Source: Malurus cyaneus samueli
Taxonomy: Eukaryota > Chordata > Aves > Passeriformes > Maluridae
Length of the DNA: 64,000 bases
Assembly (NCBI GenBank): GCA_009741485.1
Contig: CM019237.1
Location: 50,468,050 to 50,532,049, forward strand
Reading direction: 5' to 3'
The notes under the pieces are model-generated. The model was not told the DNA's origin. It ran no database searches and was given only the letters and a program-made list of their open reading frames with translations. Below, piece after piece: positions 1 through 10,905 of this stretch (within the stretch, counting starts at the first letter, position 1; each line of letters starts with the position of its first letter). Position numbers and translations under genes: made by a program.

Positions 1-1658
1 CTGCTGTGATTTGTCACTTTTCACTTTTTAACCCTGAACCTCTGGGATGAAATACTGGAAGCAAAGAAGAGCTGCTCTCCACAAACAGAGAATGTCAGTT
101 ACACCACATTTGCAAAAAAAAAAAAAAACAACAAAAAAAAAAAAACCAACCAGTTTCTTCCTTCAAAAAACCACAAGAAAGATATGGAGACACAGCCCTT
201 CCTCTGAAAATTTAGAGACCTGAAAAATGGGCAGTTCTGTCATCCAGTTTAAAATGGGCAATGAACTGGTGCCAGTAGAACTGTGCCAGGGAACCATGCA
301 GAGTCTAAAGGCTCCCAAGGAAATGAGATCCATCCCAGTCCCACCCTCACTCCCCTTTTTGCCAGGTTCAGCAAAAGCAGCACCCATCTCCTCACCCAGC
401 CACAACACAGCTCTGGCTCAAGCACAAGCAAAGGGTTTGAAACCCCCCGAGCAAGGAAGGGCACTCTGGCAGCACCATTAGATGGAGAACCAATTTCTGC
501 AGTGCAGGAAAGAAAAGGCAGCTTTGCTTAAAGAAAATTCCTCCCAAAAGACATTGCCAGAGAAGCCTCCTTTGTGAAAGGGTTTCCTCAGGCTTGTCTG
601 TTCTCCCTGTCTGGGGGTTTCTGCAGGAGCACAGTCAGGGAATAGGTGAATCTATCAAACAAATCACAGGGAGCCCTCTTCTGGAGCCACGCTTTGGGAT
701 TTCTCTCTTTGCTACGAAAGCTGTGACAAAAATAGAGAGAGAGCATCTTGAAGAGTGAATTGCAGATTTCTCTCCCAGCAGAATCAGCCCACTGAAAAAA
801 AAACACCTAATTATGGGTTGGGGTTTTTTTTCTTTTTTTTTTTCCATTTTTTTGGGGGGCGGGGGTAGAGGGGTGAATGTGGAAGTTGTAGGGTTTTGGG
901 TTTTTTTTGCAATTTTGGCCCACACTAAAGAACACTCTGTGGAAAAATACTAAATTATATCATTTGCACCTCTGCAAAAGATGCAAATGTCAAAATAAAG
1001 GGCACAGCAGAGAATTCAAGCAGTTGCCTTGGTTCTCTGGGGACGCAATGTGCTCTTTTGCAGCAGGGAAGAGCAGCTCACGCTGAAGCCTGAGCAGTGC
1101 CCACACCTTCTGCAGGCTTTGCACACATGGGCATTTTTCACCTCAAAGGTTTCCCAGCCCTCCAAAGCCCTAAGGGTAAAAACTCTGGGGAGGTTGGTCT
1201 GACTGAGATACCATCCAGAACCGAGTACCAGCAGATTTCAAATCTCATTTGCAAACTGTGGGAAGGAAAGTACATTAAAGCGGTAGCAATGAGAACCACA
1301 GATCTGAAGCTTTTATAAATAGTTCCAACAATAAACATGGTCCACACATAAATCCAAGTTCTATTTTGCCCCCTGCCAGGTTTCTTTCTCTATTGGGTCA
1401 TCAAGCCACCTTCAGATCCTGCCTCCCATCTGTTGCCTGTAGTCGACAGGCAAAGCGACCACCCAGTTTCCAAGCTGTATGGTGGTGGTATGAACAGCAT
1501 TAACAGGAGACATTTGGAGAAGAACACCAGGAAAAATCCATGAATCTCCATTAACTTTAGTGGGAGCATACTGATTTTATCATGAGGTAAAAATGGATCA
1601 GGACATGGTGTATAAAAGCACATAATGAAACAGTGAACTTGGCAATGCCAGCACTTAC
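1..1658 (-). other. PARVG intron after microexon 7 (incomplete)
   Basis: This stretch is intronic by inference. It holds an A-rich run at about 114-145 and a T- and G-rich tract at about 820-910 with G runs of 6, 5, 4, 3 and 3. I searched the minus strand for the next PARVG exon (start of CH2, DVFDELF-like) and did not find it, so the intron probably continues past the left edge. Confidence 0.6.
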
Positions 1659-4600
1659 TTGACTGCGCTTCTACATTCTCTCTGGAAGTGCAATAAAAAG
1701 CAAGAATTAGAAAAATGATTCAGCAGAGCTCATCTTATTCATAAGCTTTGCTTATCTGCTATCTCATAAAGCAGGAGATAGAGTTCAAAGTGCCATTAAC
1801 TTTTTGTCAGAGAGACTTTCCAACAGACATTTTTAAGTATGCTGCATATCTGTGCAGGCTCTTGGAAGCATGTGAGATTTTAACTGGCCCACACACCAAA
1901 GAACATTTATTTTACAAGGACAATCCTCAATATCCTCTTCCAATAAGCTGCTCATGATATTAGAGCTTGAAGATGTTCTAGCATATCAAAAATGATAGTA
2001 GGAAAATCTGTTCCTAGTTCTTAGAATGATGTCCATATTTTTTCCAGTGTATAAATGGCATCCTACTACTTAACTCCTTTAATAATGACAGTACCTCACA
2101 CACTCAGCAAACTAAAATGTTTCTTTCACAATAAAATAAGAAAATAACTGCGTCCTTTCTCTTTAAATAAAGACACAACAGCAACAAATTAAAAATAGAT
2201 TTAAACCTTTGTGGCTTTAGAAAATTTCCCATTTAGTCTGGCACAGGTAAATTTACAGTACTGGAATTTTGTTACTATATTTGCTATGAAATTCCATGGC
2301 AATGACAAATGCTAAGCTTCAGAAATAATCATAAATAATGTTTTAAGAAAGTTTTTATATAGAAAGAATAAAGGTATTGCACCATAATACGGAATGGGAA
2401 GAAGGAAAAAAAAAAAAGGAAAGAAACCAGAGAAGCAACTCCCATGCATACACATGCCTGGGCTTACACTTTTGTCATCATCATGATCCCAGCTATTTTT
2501 TGTAAGGGGGAACACACCCACAATACTTCTTTACTGGCTGACAGTGTGAAAACCAGATATATCTCCTCTTACTTGTTTTCTGTGATATACTCCACTGCAT
2601 TTGATGTCTTTAATCCCCCAGAGGTGGTCTGTTGAAACAACAATAGACAGTGTTGTGTTTGTCACATGAAAAATTTTGTAAGCAGGCTTTCATAACCTTT
2701 GTTGCTGCCTCAAGTGATTTTCAGGGGGCATTTACTCAATAATTTCAATACAATTACCACAGGTACTTTGACAGGTTTCTGCTTCCTTCTGCTCTCTCCA
2801 GTCTCCAACATGAAATTTCTTATTTCCCCATCAGAGGAAGTCCTTGGTATTCACTGCTCTTCCCTTTTGGGCAGTGAAAAACATCCTCTGTTTACATACT
2901 GGTGGCACTAATTTTTGCAATTATTTCCCAAAGTGAGGGATATTTGATATTCCCCTACAGTCTCAGGATTGACTTTAAGAAACAAAATAGAGGAAGAAAG
3001 CATGCATATCTCTGTTTGTAGAGAAGAATTCCAAAATGTGACCCCAAGAGAAGGGGAGTAAAAGCTCCCATCCCCTAAAGAAAATCATTAAACCAATTTT
3101 ATGATTTATGAATGCATGCTTCTATTTTAAAACATTTAGAGATGGTAACAGCAGAATTTCTTCATTTTCTTCTTTACAGAGATCAACAGCTGCTTTCAGT
3201 TTGGACCTTTCCTCTGTTTGACTGAGAAAGAAAAACAGCATAGGGTTTCTCCCCTTTTAAAGACAGAGTATCCAAAATGAAAACTAAATCTAACCCAACA
3301 AACTCAGAAATTAAAAGGTGAAGTTCACAGAAAATACAAATGTCTCTTTCACAGCTGCACACACCTTTCTCCCTAATCCTAAGTACGTTAGCCTTGTGAA
3401 AGGACTCTTGACCTACTGTTACAGATACTGAAATTCTAAATACCTCAATGGTGATTGTTTCCACTTGAACATTTGGAGGCAGAGCCAGGCTAGGTTCAAA
3501 GTGCTTTGCTATTGCAACCAGAAGATGCAGTGTGCTCAGTAAGTCCTTTGCCAAGATAGCTGTTGAGTGTAAAAGAAAAGAAAACAATGCTCAGTGTGCA
3601 AAACTATGAACTTCACTCCAATATCATGAATTCCCCACGTGCAGAGGACCCCGAAGCCATGGAGGGCCATAACACAGGTGGGACATAAGACTGGTTTAAT
3701 ATATCATAAATTAGCAATAGCACAGCTTAAAAGTGAGACATGTAGGGATGCTGAGGGTTCTGAACTGATCCACAAGCCACACACTTAGAGAAGGCAGGCC
3801 CAGGCAGGGTCAGATAGTTCTGTCTCACTTTTGATTCAACTAGTAATTGAAAACAGGTTATTTAATTACTGTTCTGGCAGCACATTGCCTCACAGCAGCC
3901 TTAGAGCAGCAGAAGCCTGTGATAGATAATTTTCTTCATTTTCACTTGTGCACCTACATTCCACACTCCATTTCAGCTGACTTTCTTCCAGTTGCAAACA
4001 CTTGGCCACAGCTTCCATAATCACAGTGAGTTTCTGTCGCTGTTTTCTTTCTGTTAAGGCAATCTTGTCAACATCCAGCTTGAGAGATCCTAAGTTTTCT
4101 TTGACAGAGTCCACAGGAAGTAGAAGGATATATTTTAATACCATCACAGAGGGAAAAAAATAATTAGAAACATAAAATCACAGCAAAGCACACAAAGTCT
4201 TGTTTTAAATGATCAATGCCATTTCACAGCCATGCAAAAGGGAGAAGGTTCAAGTCAGTCCTTGCAGCCTCATCCCCCAGCCCTAACACTTTTCATTCCT
4301 TCTTTTCCCATGGATGCTACAGAAATTCAAGGAATGGATCTTTCCTCTAGACAGTGGACAAAGTCTATATCAACTCATATATAGTAGAAACCCCAGCTCA
4401 TTGCTCAGGCTAGCAAACTGTGACAATAAGCCAATCTTGTTCATGCTGCTCCTCTCAGCCTTGGTGGGAAGGAGAGAGATTTGAAACATCCCCAAATATA
4501 ACTAAAAAGGAATGAAAACTGTAGTAGGGGCAGGAGAAATGGAGAAACAGATAACAGGCTGCCTCAGGAGGTCACATCTTTACATAGCATAGTGCCAAAA

Positions 4601-7600
4601 GCCTCTTAGACTTCTACCAATTTCAGTTCCAGACCAGTTCTTCAGACACAGATTTATTTTTTTTTTAAAGGCAGGAAAACATATATTACAGTGCTGATTC
4701 CATCCAATGTTACTGATAGCACCACAAACCACCTTTGTGCTTCTGGCTTACAAAACCATCCTCCCTTTCAGAAGCACTGAACTACACACTATTTAGTCCA
4801 TCTTTTTATTATGTCAACTAGCAGGTAATAAAGTCTTAGAAGTAAAATAATGATGTAAAACAATAGTGGGAATTTATTCAGAATTGTGACTATCACAGCT
4901 GGTCCCTGGTGAGAAGGGATGGAGGTTCCTGCTACTGCAATTCCTGGGGTCTCTTCTCTGATTGGAAAGCTCCTCCATGAGGTGTCTGTAAGAACTAAAC
5001 TCGAAGGAGCAGCTTACCCAGGAGATGATGAAGTACCAGCCCATCATACAAGTCTTCTTCCAGACTTTTAACTACAATGTGCTCCTCTTTCAGAGTTCTG
5101 TTAATCCATTCAATCAAGAACTGCAGGGGGAAACAAAGCAATTATATCCCTTTTGTTTAGACATTACAGCACCCAGTGCTATATTCTGTTTCACCTCTCT
5201 CTTTAGTCCCTTATCTCACATTTTGGTTTGCTTTCACTCTCCACTTCCTTTGTGCTTTTTGGCTGTTTTTTAAAGGATTAGTTCTTCCTAATTTTCAAGT
5301 GAGAGAGACATCTTACTAGTTATATTCTGAGGAACCGGGGAGACAGACCTTGTTCCCACTCCCACCAGGGAAAATGCTCCACAGCACACTTCCCATCCCC
5401 TGCCTTCATCACACATCACAAAATTCACACGAATTCAACTGCCAGGCAGAAGTTTGTAAGAAAAGAGGCTTTGCTCTTTCTGTGGGTAGTTTCTTGTACT
5501 CATCCACACTACTAGCACTCCTCCCTCTCATCTCCTATTTTTGTTTTCTTTTTCTTTCCACAATATTGTATACTCAGTCCCTAAATACCTTCTTGGAACT
5601 TTCTTACATGGCAGTCCTCCCACTGGCCCTCCAATATCTTTGCTGCCTTTGCAAGGGGAAGCTGCTCTCAGGAAGCCATGGTCTGGCTACAAAAGGAGAT
5701 AAACCACACGTGCTCCTACACGGGAGAACAAAACAGTTCCTCAGCAATTCTCCAAGCATGTGTTTTATTCACGTGTGCTGAGAGAAAGGGGAGATGACCT
5801 GATGAAGCAGAACAGAAAAGCAGTAGCCCCAGCTGGCTGCCAACATGAACATCCCCCCTGTAAGAGGGAAGGGAGTTGCTTGGATTGCTGTGAGTGTCTG
5901 CAGTGGATAATATCCTCCTCACTTTCTGTAAACACAGGAGAAAATTCACAGCAGATTCCTGTAAGCTCGCCAACATGAACAAAAATGTAAAAGCAGTTCA
6001 AAAAGTCTCTGAGACACTTGAAACTGCACAAGAAATAAAAAGGCCTGAACTGAGAAGCTGTCAAAGTGAAACATATTTCCTTTCCTAAGAAGTAATAAGA
6101 ATCTTCTAGAGCAGAAAGCTGTGCTCTTCAGCTGGAGCTTGGTGACACTTGAGATTTGTGAGGGGTAGAGCCGTGCCCCAAACACAAGAGTACAACGAGT
6201 GGGGAGTCAGAAAAGCAGCAAGTACTGCTCAGTTCAGACCTGTGACACCCCTCCTTTGCTCTCCCAGCTCAAGACAGCCACATCCACAGCCTGCAGCTCA
6301 CACAGCTCTGCTTTCTGTCCAGTTCTGGGGGCCCACTCAGCTGTGAAGCAGAGCCTTGTGTCTGGAAATGAGTAAACAGGGAAAGGAGAAAAGGAATACT
6401 TGGAGAAGTTTGCTGCTAGCTCCCAAATGTAACTGTCTTGTATTTTACATCCAGCTGGGTATTTGCAGCAACTACAGGGAGCCATTTCGTATCACTGAAT
6501 TCTCCAAAGCCACCTCAAAATGAAAATACAGTGCAGCAGTCTGTCTCCCAAGAGAGTTTCTTCACTCCCCTTGTTCTTCCCTTGAAGATTCTCCCTGCCT
6601 CTGTCTCCATCCCCAATGTTTCTCTAGAGAAGTCATCAAATCTTTAGATTAAGAAGGCAATCAAGGGGCTGATGGGCACTGACTTTGCTTCCCTCAGGAC
6701 ACAATCTTCATCTCCTTATCATCCAAAGAAAAGAAATTAGGCAGTAATGAACAAAATTTCAGGAATCTCTGACAGAAAACGGATGAAGCATTGAAGTTCA
6801 CAGAAATCTCCATAAGCGAGGAAAACTCTTCATTTTTGGCAATCTGGAAATAACAAATCCAGTTTTTCTGTAGACAGCATAATCGCATTTTGCAGCACCA
6901 CCTTTCAGACTTCCCTTTTTGTAAAACAACATTGTGAAAGAGTGAGACAAAATCAAATGTTTTTGATAAAATGTGCACGAAAAGGTAACATCGAAACACA
7001 CCTACCTACATATTTATAAAGGCTATAAAACACAAACATCAGCACATATTTTAAGCTGCTTTTCATAATATTTATAACAATTTTATTGTTATGACCTCCA
7101 TAATGCAGGGACTGCTGGTCTCATAAGACACATGCCCCTCTTCTTCCAGGAAATTTCAGTACATGAGCTGTGCTATTAGAGGAACACAGTGACTGAACAC
7201 ACCGAGGACATTTTCAGAATTAGATGGAAATAAAGTACTTGCCTGTGAAACAGCATTCATCCTTCACAGTCACTTCAAGCAGGCAATGTACCATACAAGA
7301 GCCTGAAAGCTTTTATCCTGAATTCCTGGTGACTGGCATACCCTTCATCCCACCCCCCACTGCTCTCTGCTAACCTTGCCAGCTGAGCCAGCTGCTGGTG
7401 AAGCCTGCTGCAAATCAGTAGAGCAATCCTACAAGTTCCCATGGGATCAGAGCAGCAAACCTCCACCTGTCTGCTCATCCCTCTTCAGCCACAGCAATGC
7501 TGACGTGGCTGCTTTGTGGTCCCAGTGTTTCAGCTGCATCCTCATTGCTGTTCCATCATCATCACCATGAAACAGCAGCTGCTGCTTCTGGGGTGGTTCA

Positions 7601-8533
7601 CCCACCCAGCCCAGGGCAGGAGAGGCATCAGCTCAGAAACCACTCCAGTTTGTGTCTGCTCTCCACACCCAGCAGTGCTCACTGCACTGGAACTCGATCC
7701 TCTATGGCACCAGCCACCCTGACACCATAATCAGACAAAAGCTCTGCTTCTCTGTGTGGAGCCCAAATGCCAAAAGCAGAGCTCATTCCCATCTGTAGAG
7801 TGGGGAACTGGGGTCAAAGAGTTGGGCAATTTACACGGCTGAAAGAGATTCTTTTTTTCTTTTAACAACAGGTTAAAACAATCTGAGGTGAGGGTTAAAC
7901 TAAATAATAAAAGAAGTGGTACCAATTTTAATTCTTCCAGTTTGGGGTTGTTGCTTGAGGTTGGTTTTATGAGTTTCCTCTTCTCACCTATGGCAGGAAA
8001 CAAACAAGATCCATCACAATTATCAGATATGACCAATGCAAGTTTGTAGCTAAGTCAGATATTCCAAATATGGCTAATTGCCAATTGTAAACCACTCATT
8101 TTTTAATTTTAACTAATTCCTTATGAGCAAGAAAATAGTATATCAGAATATAAGACTGCTGCTGGAAATTATGCTTCAGTGTAATTCAAATCAGTAAGAT
8201 TTAGGTGGACAATTCCGGGAAGAGGAAAACAAACTTGGTCAGATCCTTATGTGTGAAACTTAAATTTCATTTCAAGAACCAGCTGGACTTTGTGTTGCTG
8301 CTTCGAAGAGTCAGCAGCCAAATTACTCACACAGGGCTTACTCCTGATACAACCATGCTGAAAAATACACAATTCATTCGTACTGCACATTTTCTGTTTG
8401 GCCTTTCAGGTGGTTCTTTGCGCTTTTTCCTGTCCTGGTTCATAAAGTACACACCTTTAGCAATGATGTCCTCAGTCAGGAACTGATTAAGTGTAGAGGG
8501 CTGTGTAAATGCATTTAAAAAGTCCGGATCCAT
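1..8533 (-). CDS. PARVG: PARVG (gamma-parvin), 5' part of the coding region in seven exons; partial, runs off the left edge
   Basis: Gamma-parvin is a cytoplasmic adaptor of the ILK-PINCH-parvin complex that couples integrins to actin; in mammals it is mainly haematopoietic (established knowledge). Seven exons were rebuilt on the minus strand: 8455-8533, 7923-7987, 5018-5120, 3958-4098, 3444-3559, 2573-2628 and 1659-1681. They join in one frame and give 194 codons plus one base. The order is a short N-terminus (about 1-45), CH1 (about 45-151) with FLIEWINRTL and EEDLYDGLVLHHLL, then a linker. CH2 and the C-terminus (roughly 137 residues by comparison with 331-residue human PARVG) lie outside the window. 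The first two exons match the human protein in length residue for residue and keep the PK.EEL segment before CH1. PARVB lies upstream in the same orientation, as in mammals. Gamma- rather than beta-parvin is called from the N-terminus, the LHHLL segment and the SVES junction. Exons 1-6 are secure; the last is less so. Confidence 0.93.
1659..1681 (-). CDS. PARVG: PARVG candidate 23-bp microexon 7 (linker)
   Basis: On the minus strand 23 bases lie between a good acceptor (attgcacttccag) and a near-perfect donor (CAA|gtaagtgc). They complete the Lys codon of exon 6 and add ENVEAQS plus one base. That gives eight residues to the expected start of the next exon, the same count as human PARVG (TDKDEPPK). 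The 20-bp PARVB microexon sits at the same place and uses the same phases. Sequence similarity to human is limited to an acidic, polar character, so this rests on phase, length and splice signals. Confidence 0.6.
1682..2572 (-). other. PARVG intron between exon 6 and microexon 7
   Basis: AT-rich unique sequence with a short A run at about 2408-2418. Nothing else recognised. Confidence 0.6.
2573..2628 (-). CDS. PARVG: PARVG coding exon 6 (CH1-CH2 linker)
   Basis: This 56-bp exon has acceptor ttgtttcaacag and donor ACAA|gtaaga. It encodes TTSGGLKTSNAVEYITEN plus two bases of a Lys codon. It aligns with the human linker that starts STKSGLK and ends EQLTEYS, sharing the GLK and V-E-x-x-T-E pattern. 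It is too short to appear as a long open frame and was found from the PARVB exon order. Confidence 0.85.
2629..3443 (-). other. PARVG intron between exons 5 and 6
   Basis: Unique AT-rich sequence. The open frame that runs from exon 5 into this stretch has no similarity to parvins past the donor and is intronic. Confidence 0.7.
3444..3559 (-). CDS. PARVG: PARVG coding exon 5 (end of CH1)
   Basis: This 116-bp exon is bounded by acctcaacag| upstream-type sequence (read acactcaacag) and a |gtattt donor. It completes the split Ser, then encodes AKDLLSTLHLLVAIAKHFEP and PPNVQVETITIE. This is the CH1 C-terminal helix set. Length and phase equal PARVB exon 6 (31760-31875). An open frame extends beyond both ends into introns and was not used. 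Confidence 0.95.
3560..3957 (-). other. PARVG intron between exons 4 and 5
   Basis: A short 398-bp intron with no repeat or gene seen. Confidence 0.8.
3958..4098 (-). CDS. PARVG: PARVG coding exon 4 (CH1 middle)
   Basis: This 141-bp exon encodes ENLGSLKLDVDKIAL, then QKLTVIMEAV and SQLKWSVE. The acceptor is ctgtcaaag, and the donor is GAAT|gtaggt, leaving a split Ser codon. The length and both phases equal PARVB exon 5. The QKL(T/Q)V(I/L)MEAV helix and the KWSVES junction are shared parvin features. Confidence 0.95.
4099..5017 (-). other. PARVG intron between exons 3 and 4
   Basis: 919 bp of unique sequence with a T run at about 4655-4666. Nothing else recognised. Confidence 0.8.
5018..5120 (-). 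CDS. PARVG: PARVG coding exon 3 (start of CH1)
   Basis: This is a 103-bp exon after a pyrimidine-rich acceptor (ccccctgcag). It encodes FLIEWINRTLKEEH... and EEDLYDGLVLHHLL, the first helices of CH1 with the parvin hallmark LEEDLYDG. The donor is CTGG|gtaagc. Its length and phase are identical to PARVB exon 4 (33606-33708), and 34 codons align with no gap. Confidence 0.95.
5121..7922 (-). other. PARVG intron between exons 2 and 3
   Basis: 2.8 kb of unique sequence. Chance open frames occur on both strands (for example 5350-5781 plus), with no family resemblance. No repeat was recognised. Confidence 0.75.
7923..7987 (-). CDS. PARVG: PARVG coding exon 2 (pre-CH1 segment)
   Basis: The acceptor is ctgccatag|GTGAG. 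The exon completes a Gly codon and encodes 21 residues, beginning EKRKLIKPTS and ending PKLEELKL. It aligns without gaps to the human segment ending in PKFEEL plus two residues. The donor is TTG|gtacca, which lacks the usual AG before the GT and is weak. The frame and exact length match still support it: the next exon starts at the first residue of the conserved CH1 helix. Confidence 0.82.
7988..8454 (-). other. PARVG intron between exons 1 and 2
   Basis: 467 bp, AT-rich, nothing recognised. Confidence 0.75.
8455..8533 (-). CDS. PARVG: PARVG coding exon 1 (start codon, residues 1-26 plus one base)
   Basis: The ATG is at 8531-8533 in the context gacaATGG. The exon opens MDPDFLNAFT and ends ...DIIAK plus the first base of a Gly codon, then a donor reading AAAG|gtgtgt. 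This cut gives 26 codons plus one base, which matches the first 26 residues of human PARVG in length. Reading past the donor gives an open but unrelated tail, so the splice is preferred. The N-terminus is the least conserved part of the family and similarity here is modest. Confidence 0.85.
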
Positions 8534-8548
8534 TGTCTTTAATCACTC
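8534..8548 (-). other. PARVG: PARVG 5' UTR stub and probable splice acceptor before the start codon
   Basis: Immediately upstream of the ATG the minus strand reads tttttaccagtttaccag followed by 15 bases to the ATG. The two nested AG acceptors after a T-rich run suggest the start-codon exon is joined to one or more upstream non-coding exons between here and about 17 kb. Human PARVG also has non-coding 5' exons. No promoter was identified. Confidence 0.5.
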
Positions 8549-8730
8549 CTGGTAAACTGGTAAAAAACATGAGAAAAGAGGGAACTCAAGTAAAGGCACA
8601 TAAAGATCAAAATCAGCGCTAAGAAGAAAACAAACAAACTGAGGCGTTTTTTTAGCAGTTACTATTTAATCACTAGCTGCTTTGGGAAAAAAATCTGAAA
8701 ATACATTTAAATGTGTGCAAAGAAAAGAAG

Positions 8731-8837
8731 TTAAAAACATTGAACAGGGCTGGCCCCACTGCTGAGCCCTGGAAGACACCACTTGTGACTGGATTTGACT
8801 CCATTCCCCAACACTCTCTGGGCCCTGCTTTCCAGAT
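8731..8837 (-). mobile_element. CR1 fragment, reverse transcriptase part of ORF2
   Basis: On the minus strand this reads as the CR1 reverse-transcriptase core: a Gly-Val-(Pro)-Gln-Gly-Ser type motif (here SGVFQGS) followed by GP.LFN. The surrounding bases match the CR1 consensus as I recall it (aatggagtcaaatccag, cacaagtggtgt, ccagggctcag). It is about 100 bp, so only a remnant. It is oriented with PARVG. Confidence 0.75.
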
Positions 8838-10689
8838 ATGCAAGAAGCAAGATGATTATTTTATAAACTAAATGCACATTGATTTAAGTGCAAGAAATCA
8901 GAGGTACAGTGCAACTGTACTGTGGCCTGCAGAGGCGAAGGAAGCGACAGGAGGATGAGAGCTCTGGACACTCACGGCAGCGTGTGGTTTGCATATCTGT
9001 TCTAGCATGAGTAAGAGATCTCATCCTTCCCAACAACCCAAAAATCTCTGAAAGTCAGAGCAGAGTGGATGTGATGACCAGGAAGACTCTTCCACTCCTC
9101 TGAATCCTCAAATCGTAGCTGCTGCTGGGCACAGGCACCCGGGGCTCAGCTCTCTGACTGCAAGTGCTGCTGTTTGCTGATAGCAAATGCTCTCTCTGGA
9201 GTTCAGCGCTGCTGGGCCACTGTAGGAGAGGGGATATGACTGATTTTGTGCTTTTTTGACAGAAAATGAGATGTACTGTAGGCTCGCACAGGCGAGGACT
9301 CCTAGTCTCTACCCAGGGTGCCCACATTGGGAGCCCTGCCACCTAAAGCTTCCTGTGTAACAAGTGGGAATGGCACCTGTAAAGAGCAATCCAGGGCACT
9401 GAAACAACTGATTCCTAATCCTAGTTTTAGGAATGGAGCTCCCTCCATGCTCCCACGACCCAGAGCAAGGCACTTGCTGGCAATGCTGTGGCACACAACA
9501 CCTCCAAACTGACATTTCCCCGTCGATAGCTTTATACACCAAACAGCACAGTCCTGCTCTGATGGCTCTCTTCACATATTTCTCACAGTCTCCAGTCAAA
9601 GTGTGTTATGAACATGTATTTGAACACAGATTTTGCCACGCTGAAATAACTGGATGCTTTAGCACATCAATCTGGTTAAGCAAATTGGTACCAAATTGCC
9701 AGAAAGGCACTGGGAAAAAGGGTCACAAGAGAATTAATTTCATTGTGGTGGCAGCAAAACTGAATTGTATCTCTAAAAAGGTGCTTGATTAAAAGAGATA
9801 GGAGAAATTGAGTGATTTAGTGCCTGAGGAACAACTGAACTACCTGAGATAAGACTGTTCAGATTAAATTAACTGAAAGAAGTTAATTAACACAGAGCAA
9901 TCTGAAGACAACGTACTTTTAAATTAGGTTTCTGACAGCTGTGATGCCTTGGGGGAGTCCTGCTCATAATAGAAATGGTCTGTGTAAACCACAACCTACA
10001 CTTATTCAGCTTTCCTGTAATATTCAGCTTGGGTATTTCACTTCCTTTGCCTATCAGAGTGGTGTGTGCTGGCTGCCACACCCTTGGGCTTTGTACCCGA
10101 ACATCAGAAGCCACTCTGAAATTTGGAAACTTGCAAATTCTGAATTTCAGGTCTTTCCTTGCAGTAATGCAGTTTAATATTCTCCAGGGCCTCAGTCCTG
10201 TGTGTCAGAGTTAAAACTGCTGTCCTGGGTAAGACTCACTTTCCAGTTACCCAGTCTTTTTCAGTACCTTAAGAAAAAAAGAACCCCCAAAACTAATAAG
10301 CAGTGCAAGGACAGAGAGATACTTCCCCAAAACTCTTTAAGAGTCTGCAGCTCAGCCTTCCTTAAGCAAAACTGAGGGCCTGGTCACTAGAAGCTGTCAA
10401 CACATTCACTCCCCATGAGCTTCCCACTCAGCCCTTGAACATGTGTGTCTCTCAGCAGTGGGGAGGTGAAGAGCCCAGCCCCACATCTGCTGAAGCTCCA
10501 TCTCCTGTTTCTTGCTCTAGCCCATCAGCTTCCCCTGAAGGCACCTTGCAAAGACCAACTGATTCACATTCTTCACAGCACTGCATTAATGCTCCAGTAC
10601 TACTGCCCTAAACCCTCCCCATCCATGTCTTTCCAAACTGAGGAATGACAGCCTACCGTTATCCTTTTCTGGGAAACAAGCTGGAAGCA

Positions 10690-10905
10690 CCTTGGAAGCG
10701 CTAGGAACCAGACCTGCCCAAATTTAGAGGGGCACTTCAGCATTCACTGGTCTCTGTTCCTCTACCCCCAAGTCCCATTTGCTTTTTTGATCGCTACTGA
10801 CACTTTAATGGAATTATCTTCCAAGACCTTATTCCTAGGTAGCAACACATCATTCAGAGCCCATCATTTATTGTGTTGCACAGCTCAAATTTATCAATAT
10901 TGATT
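10690..10905 (-). mobile_element. Old CR1-like fragment, 3' part of the RT ORF
   Basis: The minus-strand sequence reads ...atgatgggctctgaatga..., then ...ggtcttggaagataattcc..., then ...gatcaaaaaagcaaatggga. This matches the recalled region of old CR1/L3-type elements coding for the segment after the RT catalytic core. Divergence is high and the ends are approximate. In sense order it precedes the 8.7-kb fragment although it lies further 3' in the element, so the two are separate insertions. Confidence 0.6.

Noticed and set aside
1..1658. Search for the next PARVG exon (start of CH2)
   Set aside because: No DVFDELF-like coding with splice sites was found. A TTTGCAAATGAG after a cccacag-type acceptor near 1250 looked like the CH2 core start but hits a stop at once.
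5350..5781. Plus-strand frame of 143 codons
   Set aside because: No recognisable domain, low-complexity hydrophobic content, within a PARVG intron; consistent with chance.
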